Shown piece after piece: positions 1 to 4,440 of a DNA stretch of 7,193 bases. The first letter of the stretch is position 1, and the number at the start of each line of letters is the position of its first letter. The position numbers and the translations under genes were made by a program. The notes beneath the pieces are model-generated. The model was not told the origin of the DNA. It searched no databases and saw nothing but the letters and a program-made list of their open reading frames with translations. Source of the DNA: JBHHZI01 sp046757965 (GTDB lineage: Bacteria; Acidobacteriota; Polarisedimenticolia; SMYD01); contig JBHHZI010000155.1 of the NCBI GenBank assembly GCA_046757965.1, positions 1-7,193 of the forward strand, written 5' to 3'.

Positions 1-1
1 C

Positions 2-1285
2 GGGAGCCAGGACACCGGGCATGACTGGACCCATCCGGCTCTCCAGCCTCATTACCGGGGCTGGGACGGGGTGGCCGCCAGCCACGCCTACAACTGGCAC
101 GATGCCATCCACAGCGGGACGAGCAGTTGCCCGCCGGACAGCCCGGCGCCGTGCGATGACAACGGTCATGGCACGCACACCATCGGCATCGTCGTGGGTG
201 ACGATGGCGGCACCAACCGGATCGGCGTCGCTCCGGGAGCCGAATGGATCGCCTGCCGCAACATGCGCAACGGTGCGGGCACGCCGGCCACCTACACGGA
301 ATGCTTCCAGTGGTTCATGGCGCCGACCGATGCGGCCGGACAGAATCCGGACCCCTCCCGGGCGCCGCCGGTGATCACGAACTCCTGGTTCTGCCCGACC
401 TCCGAGGGCTGCGATGTGGGAACGCTCGAGCTGGTGGTGAACAATGTCCGCGCCGCCGGCATCGTCGTGGTGGTCAGCGCGGGCAACGACGGTCCGACCT
501 GTTCGTCTCTTCAGTGGGCGCCGGCGATCTACGACGCGTCTTTCTCGGTGGCTGCCGTGGACGGAACCGATCAGATCGCGGCGTTCAGCAGCCGGGGTCC
601 CGTGACCTCCGACGGCAGCAATCGTCTCAAGCCGGACATCGCCGCCCCGGGTGTGTCGATCCGGTCGAGCTGGCCCGGCGCCGCCTATGTCCAGCAGAGT
701 GGCACCAGCATGGCGGCCCCGCACGTGGCCGGTGTCATCGCGCTTCTCCTGGAGGCGCGTCCGGATCTCGTGGGCGATGTGGACACCATCGAGGGGCTCG
801 TGCGTGCCTCGGCCGTGCCGGAGACCACCACGCAGGACTGCGGAACGGTGAGCGGCCTGGCGGTTCCCAACAACACCTTCGGGTTCGGGCGCATCGATGC
901 CTTCGAACTGATCGCCGGCGACGCGGATGGCGATGCATCCGGCAACGTCACGGACTGCCTGCCTCTGGACGGTACGACGTGGCAGGTGCCGTCACCGGTG
1001 GCCGACCTGAGGGTCGGTCTCGCCGCCGGCGAGGCGCAGCTGAACTGGACGGAGCCGTCCCAGCCGGGCAGCACCGCGGTGACCTATGATGTCCTGCGTA
1101 GCCTGCTGCCCGGGGACTTCTCCGGGGCCACCTGCATCGTCTCGTCCCAGGCGACCCCCGGCACCGCTGATGCCGAGATGCCCGGGGATCTGTTTGCCTA
1201 CCTGGTCCAGACGAACAACGGCTGCGGCGGGTCGATCGGCAGCGGCGGCGGACCGGTCGGGCGCAGTCTTCCGGCCTGCCCGTGA
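2..1285 (+). CDS. Secreted S8 subtilisin-like serine protease, 5'-truncated by window edge
   Basis: This is the last 427 residues of an extracellular S8-family endopeptidase; the frame is open to the left edge, so the signal peptide and any propeptide lie outside. The catalytic triad is complete. Asp is in QDTG (codon 11-13, residue 4 of the fragment), with HPAL and RGWDG following as in bacillopeptidase F-like members. His is in DDNGHGTHT (codon 167-169, residue 56). Ser is in GTSMAAPHVAG (codon 707-709, residue 236). The oxyanion Asn is in SAGNDGP (codon 485-487). Many cysteines (before the catalytic His, in WIACRNM, YTECFQW and WFCPTSEGC) suggest disulfide stabilisation outside the cytoplasm. 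From about residue 307 a DADGD ... DCLPLD calcium-binding-like hook leads into a roughly 95-residue fibronectin-III-like domain containing YDVLR and ending CGG ... CP. Family and fold are secure; substrate is unknown. No terminator-like sequence follows the stop. Confidence 0.95.
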   Translation, partial: GSQDTGHDWTHPALQPHYRGWDGVAASHAYNWHDAIHSGTSSCPPDSPAPCDDNGHGTHTIGIVVGDDGGTNRIGVAPGAEWIACRNMRNGAGTPATYTECFQWFMAPTDAAGQNPDPSRAPPVITNSWFCPTSEGCDVGTLELVVNNVRAAGIVVVVSAGNDGPTCSSLQWAPAIYDASFSVAAVDGTDQIAAFSSRGPVTSDGSNRLKPDIAAPGVSIRSSWPGAAYVQQSGTSMAAPHVAGVIALLLEARPDLVGDVDTIEGLVRASAVPETTTQDCGTVSGLAVPNNTFGFGRIDAFELIAGDADGDASGNVTDCLPLDGTTWQVPSPVADLRVGLAAGEAQLNWTEPSQPGSTAVTYDVLRSLLPGDFSGATCIVSSQATPGTADAEMPGDLFAYLVQTNNGCGGSIGSGGGPVGRSLPACP

Positions 1286-1390
1286 GCGCGGCATCGGAGA
1301 GCGACCCGGCGCGGGGATCCGTCCGCACGATGGGGCGGAGGGCGTGAAAGGCCGAAATACCGCGGCCTGAGCCGTTGTTGTCACCAGCAG

Positions 1391-1396
1391 AAGGAG
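1391..1396 (+). promoter_or_regulatory. Shine-Dalgarno AAGGAG that sets the hspQ start
   Basis: AAGGAG lies 5 nt before the GTG at 1402. No comparable site precedes the alternative TTG at 1375, so the GTG is the better start. Confidence 0.75.
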
Positions 1397-1401
1397 TCAG
1401 C

Positions 1402-1719
1402 GTGAACGGGTCAAGACTGAAGTTTGCCGTGGGCGAGGTCATCCATCACCGCCGGTTCGATTACCGGGGCGTGATCATCGATGCCGACGCCTCGTTCCAG
1501 CTCTCCGAGGACTGGTATGACCAGGTGGCGGTCTCCCGGCCGCCGAAGACTCAGCCCTGGTACCACGTCCTCGTGCATGGCACCGACCGGACCACCTACG
1601 TGGCCGAACGTCATCTCGAACCGGATGGAAGCGGGATGCCGGTCCGGCATCCGCTGATCGCCGACTTCTTCAACGAGTTCCACGGCGGACACTATCTCGA
1701 CACGCGCGTGATCAACTGA
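1402..1719 (+). CDS. hspQ: HspQ / YccV-like hemimethylated-DNA-binding domain protein
   Basis: A 105-residue protein, the same length as Escherichia coli HspQ. Family landmarks occur in order: F8-x-V-G with a following H-H, Y21-R-G-V-I-I-D, L34-S-E, P52-W-Y-H-V, and T65-Y-V-A-E-R-H-L. These match the YccV-like domain (Pfam PF08755). In enterobacteria HspQ is a heat-shock protein that binds hemimethylated DNA at oriC, affects DnaA levels, and acts as an adaptor or specificity enhancer for Lon protease; whether those roles hold here is inference. The GTG at 1402 is chosen because AAGGAG lies 5 nt upstream and the first residues align with the family; a TTG at 1375 would add nine residues unlike the family. 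The gene stands alone between the subtilase and a convergent gene whose stop is 27 nt away. No heat-shock promoter element was recognised upstream. Confidence 0.88.
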   Translation: MNGSRLKFAVGEVIHHRRFDYRGVIIDADASFQLSEDWYDQVAVSRPPKTQPWYHVLVHGTDRTTYVAERHLEPDGSGMPVRHPLIADFFNEFHGGHYLDTRVIN

Positions 1720-1746
1720 CCCGCCGTCCGACGCGGGCCCCCGGTG

Positions 1747-2226
1747 TCACGGCCGGCGGCGTGTCACGATCTTGGCCCCCGATGAAGCTTCCAGAGCGGA
1801 CCACACCTCGATCGATACGGCGATCTCCACGCAGCAGGCAGGGGAGAAGCTGACATTCTCACCGGCCAGGCGCGTGACGACCTGCGCCAGACCCGGGTTG
1901 TGACCGACCAGGCAGAGTGTGGGCGATTCGTCGGGACAGCCCGCCAGCACGGCCACACAGCGGGCCGGATCGGCAAGATACAGCGCTCGCCTGGCGAGGA
2001 TCGGAGGCGGTGACCGGAAAACTCCGGCGACAATTCGAGCGGTCTCCAGTGTCCGGGTGGCTGTCGATGTGAAGATGCGGTCCGGGCGAAGGTCGCCGGC
2101 CGCCAGATCCGCGGCGACCTTCGCCGCGGCGTCCCGTCCGTCACGGGTCAGCCGGCGCTCGTGGTCGGGCACGTCGCTGGGGTCCCACCCGGCGGTGCCG
2201 TGGCGCATCAGGAGGAGCGTCTTCAT
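1747..2226 (-). CDS. sixA: SixA-type phosphohistidine phosphatase (histidine phosphatase superfamily)
   Basis: A 159-residue cytoplasmic protein, the usual length for SixA. The N-terminus MKTLLLMRHGTA carries the RHG signature, with His9 the expected phosphate-accepting nucleophile. The stretch DHERRLTRDGRDAA matches the family's 'D..R.L...G' segment, STATRTLETA supplies the second conserved arginine region, and LVGHNPGL near residue 108 supplies the second catalytic His. SixA removes phosphate from phosphohistidine; known substrates in E. coli include the ArcB HPt domain and the nitrogen-PTS protein NPr. No HPt domain or PTS gene is present here, so the local target is unknown. The start ATG lies 42 nt after the stop of the EAL-HDOD gene on the same strand, suggesting co-transcription; only a minimal AGG precedes it, 5 nt upstream. 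It converges on hspQ. The superfamily is certain; the SixA subfamily is very likely. Confidence 0.9.
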   Translation of the reverse strand: MKTLLLMRHGTAGWDPSDVPDHERRLTRDGRDAAAKVAADLAAGDLRPDRIFTSTATRTLETARIVAGVFRSPPPILARRALYLADPARCVAVLAGCPDESPTLCLVGHNPGLAQVVTRLAGENVSFSPACCVEIAVSIEVWSALEASSGAKIVTRRRP

Positions 2227-2268
2227 GAACGCCTGGATGCGGGGCCGGCGGCCACGGGCCGGCGGGCG

Positions 2269-3516
2269 TCAGGGGCGGGCCGCCTCAAGGTGCGTGCCCT
2301 GATGGGTGTGTCGGATACCCTGGTCGGCCCATTGCACGGCCTCGAGGTAGAGCGAGGGAAGCACATTCAAGTCCACATCGAGATTTCGTGCAATGCGCGC
2401 CACGCGCGGCCAGTCGGCGGATTCCTGCGCCTGGACCAGGTCGAACACCCGGTGAATCGGGTTATCCCGGCCGGTCAGGGCGGCCGCCACGTCGTCCGGA
2501 AGGGGAAGATCGACGAGGATCTCGCCCAGAGGTCGGTCAAGGATGGCATCCAGGAGAGAGAAGAGGCCCATGAGAAAGAGATCCTGACTCCGGTGTGCCA
2601 TGCCGGTCGTAGCGGCGAGGTTCTCACACAGGCGACCCCGGACCACGGAGCGGACGACCAGCTCATCCGGCTTCTCCTCCGCCATGCTGGCCAGCGCGGT
2701 CATCGAGGCCCACTTCTTGATCTCGACCTCACCGAGCAGGGTCAGGGCCCGGTGAATGCTCTCGACCCGATGCCGGAGCGAGAAGTGCGTCGAGTTGAGA
2801 TAGCGCAGGAGACGGTAGGAGAGAGACATCTCCTGCTTGATGACCGTCTCGATCTCGCCGAAGTCCAGCTCCGGCCGGTTGATCTGCTGCAGGATTCTCA
2901 GGTAATTGAGCTTGAACCCGGGAACATCGCGGCGGGTGACGATATCCGGTCGGCAGAAGAAGTAACCCTGGAACAGTGTGTAGCCCATCATCCGGGCCTG
3001 CTCGAGCGCTTCCTGGGTCTCGACCTTCTCGGCCAGCAGTCTGACCGGCCGGTTCGCGAGGGCGTCGATGGTTCGACGTTGCTCGTCCTCGGGGCTGGCC
3101 AGGAGATCGATCTTGATGATGTCGGCGAGATCGACCAGTGGCTGCAGAGCGTTGCGGTAGACGAAGTCATCGAGAACGATGAGGTAGCCGTCGTCCTTGA
3201 GCGAGCGACAGGCATCGACGACCTCGGGAGCGGGCCGCACCGTCTCGAGGATCTCCACGGCGGCGATCCGGTTCGGCAGGATCCGGATCTGCTGCTGCAC
3301 CAGGATATCCTGGCTCATGTTGATGAAGGCGCGGCGCCCGGCGACCAGTCTCTCGAGGTCGAAGATCAGCGAGCTGTCGGCGATGACCTTGCTGGAGGCC
3401 TCGTTCGGGTCGGCATCGCCGAAGGTGTTCTCGAAGCTCGAGCGAAACAGCAACTCGTAGGCGAAGACCGAGAGGTCCTCGGCGAAGATCGGCTGTCTGG
3501 CGATGAAGGCGTCCAC
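2269..3516 (-). CDS. Degenerate EAL + HDOD signalling protein (YuxH/CdgJ-like)
   Basis: A 415-residue protein. The N-terminus DAFIARQPIF and F18AYELLFRS are the hallmark opening of EAL-HDOD proteins. The EAL-like part spans about residues 1-200. Its EAL triplet reads ELL (E21). N66 (INMS), E88/E91 (VEILE), D116-D117 (LDDF, followed by V instead of G), K135 (IKID) and QGYFF-CRP at 183-190 are recognisable, but the usual E-G-V-E reads E163-K-V-E. The HDOD part spans about 205-400 and includes a family-typical LFLMGLFSLLDAIL segment. Such proteins are usually regulatory rather than active c-di-GMP phosphodiesterases; some affect motility or surface behaviour. The GTG at 3516 is chosen because ARQPIF homology begins there; the open frame further upstream crosses the terminator at 3601-3637 and the end of the PDZ gene. 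It is probably co-transcribed with sixA. Start spacing from a GGAG is abnormally short (1 nt). Confidence 0.9.
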   Translation of the reverse strand: MDAFIARQPIFAEDLSVFAYELLFRSSFENTFGDADPNEASSKVIADSSLIFDLERLVAGRRAFINMSQDILVQQQIRILPNRIAAVEILETVRPAPEVVDACRSLKDDGYLIVLDDFVYRNALQPLVDLADIIKIDLLASPEDEQRRTIDALANRPVRLLAEKVETQEALEQARMMGYTLFQGYFFCRPDIVTRRDVPGFKLNYLRILQQINRPELDFGEIETVIKQEMSLSYRLLRYLNSTHFSLRHRVESIHRALTLLGEVEIKKWASMTALASMAEEKPDELVVRSVVRGRLCENLAATTGMAHRSQDLFLMGLFSLLDAILDRPLGEILVDLPLPDDVAAALTGRDNPIHRVFDLVQAQESADWPRVARIARNLDVDLNVLPSLYLEAVQWADQGIRHTHQGTHLEAARP

Positions 3517-3519
3517 GCT

Positions 3520-3551
3520 CCAAAGCTGCGCCCGGACCGGTGCCGCGTCAA
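3520..3551 (-). promoter_or_regulatory. Candidate promoter for the EAL-HDOD/sixA pair
   Basis: On the minus strand TTGACG (3546-3551) matches five of six -35 consensus bases. The hexamer 17 nt downstream, CAGCTT, is a poor -10. If real, transcription would begin at or very near the GTG at 3516, giving a leaderless or nearly leaderless mRNA. The position, just downstream of the preceding gene's terminator, is appropriate. Confidence 0.25.
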
Positions 3552-3600
3552 GTCGGCCGCGCCGGAAGAGCTCTGGCGCGGCGATGCGTGGACCCTGACG

Positions 3601-3637
3601 AAAAAACGGGCCGCCGGTCGTTGCCGACCGACGGCCC
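3601..3637 (-). terminator. Rho-independent terminator of the PDZ gene
   Basis: Read on the minus strand, GGGCCGTCGGTCG (3637-3625) and CGACCGGCGGCCC (3620-3608) form a 13-bp stem whose only non-Watson-Crick position is one T-G wobble. It closes a GCAA (GNRA-type) tetraloop and is followed after one base by six Ts (3606-3601). It lies 76 nt past the PDZ stop codon. Because it interrupts the upstream extension of the EAL-HDOD frame, it argues that this gene starts below 3601. Confidence 0.92.
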
Positions 3638-3667
3638 CTGCGATACACCCGAACTGGCAGGCTCCCG

Positions 3668-3687
3668 CGCGGCGGACTCCCGCCGCG
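3668..3687 (-). other. GC-rich hairpin in the PDZ 3' untranslated region
   Basis: A perfect 8-bp inverted repeat (CGCGGCGG / CCGCCGCG) encloses a 4-nt loop. It lies between the PDZ stop and the terminator and has no T-tract. It may stabilise the transcript 3' end or assist termination; that role is inferred from position only. Confidence 0.5.
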
Positions 3688-3712
3688 GAGTTCGACGGGC
3701 GAGAACCGGGAG

Positions 3713-4174
3713 CTAGTCCTGGGCGATATCCACCACTGCGTGTTCGAGCATGTGAGCCCCGACGGCCCGGGCGATGACATCATCGGGCATCGTCCCCAGC
3801 GTCACCGCCAGCTTGCGGATGGCGCCGTTGCGCTCGACCTTGATCCATGCCTGGTTGCCTGGCTTCAGACCCGTCCACTCGGCATGCAGCTTCTCCTTGT
3901 CGGAGAAATCGATGCCGTTGAGCGCCACCACACGGTCGCCGGGCTTGAATCCCGCCGCCTGGGCCGGGCTGCCCTCGGTCACGGCCTTCACCGTGGCGCC
4001 GTTTTCCGTGTAATCCAGATCGATCCCGATCCACGCGGTCTCCTTCAGGTGGGCGGCCATGGTGTTCAGGCAGGTCTGGGTGTCCTGGGTGCACTTCTCG
4101 CCCTCGCCGGCGAACGCCGGCAGGGTCAGAACCACGGCGGCGGCGACGGCAAGCATCGTGCGGAACTTCCTCAT
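3713..4174 (-). CDS. Small exported PDZ-domain protein
   Basis: A 153-residue protein with a clear Sec signal peptide: basic MRKFR, a hydrophobic core of about residues 7-19, and a PAFA|GEGE cleavage site after residue 22. The mature part begins with a C28-x6-C35 pair, able to form one disulfide. A PDZ domain follows at about residues 43-125, with WIGIDLD as the carboxylate-binding strand/loop and GSPAQAAGFKPGDRVVALNG as the classic core. A short helical tail ends the protein. There is no protease domain, so it is a stand-alone PDZ module outside the cytoplasm, where PDZ domains usually bind C-terminal peptides. The ATG at 4174 is chosen over the longer frame from 4276 because AGGGAGGA lies 6 nt upstream and the signal peptide starts there. 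It is transcribed divergently from the sensor kinase and ends in a strong terminator, so it is probably monocistronic. Partner unknown. Confidence 0.88.
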   Translation of the reverse strand: MRKFRTMLAVAAAVVLTLPAFAGEGEKCTQDTQTCLNTMAAHLKETAWIGIDLDYTENGATVKAVTEGSPAQAAGFKPGDRVVALNGIDFSDKEKLHAEWTGLKPGNQAWIKVERNGAIRKLAVTLGTMPDDVIARAVGAHMLEHAVVDIAQD

Positions 4175-4180
4175 GTGGTC

Positions 4181-4188
4181 TCCTCCCT
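4181..4188 (-). promoter_or_regulatory. Shine-Dalgarno that sets the PDZ protein start
   Basis: AGGGAGGA on the minus strand lies 6 nt before the ATG at 4174. It coincides with the start of an ideal signal peptide, so the extra 34 residues of the longer open frame are probably untranslated leader. Confidence 0.8.
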
Positions 4189-4206
4189 GGTCTCGTCCGG
4201 AACTGG

Positions 4207-4270
4207 CCGGCGCGCCGGACGGGCGTGAGCCCGGGGCCGGACCCGAACATGTCTGTTTGCGGCGCGCCGG
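4207..4270 (-). repeat. Paired GGCGCGCC palindromes in the PDZ gene leader
   Basis: CCGGCGCGCCGG at 4207-4218 and CGGCGCGCCGG at 4260-4270 share an 11-bp self-complementary core about 52 bp apart. Between them CGGGC-GTGA-GCCCG (4220-4233) is a small hairpin. In RNA the two palindromes could pair with each other and bring structure close to the PDZ ribosome site. No known riboswitch or protein site was recognised. Confidence 0.4.
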
Positions 4271-4300
4271 GAACATGACGAGCCAAACCTACCCGGATGG

Positions 4301-4328
4301 ACTGTAAATGTCCGCAACAGGGAGTAAA
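4301..4328 (-). promoter_or_regulatory. Candidate promoter for the PDZ gene
   Basis: On the minus strand TTTACT (4328-4323) and TACAGT (4306-4301) are separated by 16 bp, each matching four of six consensus bases. Transcription would start near 4294 and give a leader of about 120 nt. The site lies inside the phased repeat array, so a protein bound there would affect it. The match is modest and the start is unproven. Confidence 0.3.
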
Positions 4329-4359
4329 AACGGGTCAAACATGTCAAACGATTGTAAAA
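4303..4359. promoter_or_regulatory. Six phased G(T/C)(A/C)AA elements: putative response-regulator operator
   Basis: On the plus strand GTAAA, GCAAC, GTAAA, GTCAA, GTCAA and GTAAA begin at 4304, 4314, 4324, 4334, 4343 and 4354, giving steps of 10, 10, 10, 9 and 11 bp. Two copies are the direct repeat GTCAAAC-AT-GTCAAAC (4334-4349). The block is strikingly A-rich in a GC-rich window and lies between the divergent PDZ and kinase genes. OmpR/PhoB-family regulators bind head-to-tail repeats of about 10-11 bp spacing, and such a regulator is encoded at 6122. Ownership by that regulator is inference. Phased A-tracts causing intrinsic curvature are the alternative explanation. Confidence 0.5.
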
Positions 4360-4396
4360 CGGCGGCGACGTGACCTCTGATACCCCGGGGGTGGAG

Positions 4397-4402
4397 TATA
4401 TT
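4397..4402 (+). promoter_or_regulatory. Candidate -10 element of the kinase operon
   Basis: TATATT matches five of six -10 consensus bases and stands out in GC-rich surroundings. The region about 17 bp upstream (CCTCTG) has no -35 match, as expected for an activator-dependent promoter. Transcription would start near 4409, about 30 nt before the GTG chosen for the kinase. Confidence 0.4.
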
Positions 4403-4440
4403 TGCCCTACCGAGGCCTGAAAGACGGGGAATTCCATCCG

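Noticed and set aside
1286..1390. Gap between subtilase and hspQ with a GGCCG / CGGCC hairpin around 1350-1367
   Set aside because: The stem is short and lacks a T-tract, and no convincing promoter or small gene was found. Open frames crossing it are shadows of the subtilase end.
1720..1746. Possible bidirectional terminator between hspQ and sixA (CCCGC / GCGGG hairpin, 1720-1737)
   Set aside because: Only a 5-bp stem with an 8-nt loop and no T-tract on either strand.
2227..2268. GCCGGC inverted repeat between the EAL-HDOD and sixA genes as an attenuator
   Set aside because: The units are self-palindromic 6-mers, common in DNA this GC-rich, and no T-tract follows.
2161..3777. 538-aa open frame on the plus strand opposite the EAL-HDOD gene
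   Set aside because: A composition-driven shadow of the minus-strand gene. It crosses the terminator stem and the end of sixA and contains no recognisable motif.
3517..3783. N-terminal extension of the EAL-HDOD frame to an ATG at 3783
   Set aside because: It would overlap the end of the PDZ gene, pass through a strong intrinsic terminator, and add an Arg/Pro/Gly-rich stretch with no family counterpart.
4334..4349. GTCAAAC direct repeats as a CRISPR or iteron fragment
   Set aside because: Units are 7 bp at 9-bp spacing with no spacers of CRISPR length and no rep or cas gene nearby. A regulatory site explains them better.
4402..4440. TTG start for the kinase at 4402
   Set aside because: The TTG overlaps the TATATT box and has no Shine-Dalgarno. 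GTG 4441 has GGGGAA at suitable spacing and gives a typical basic N-terminus before TM1.
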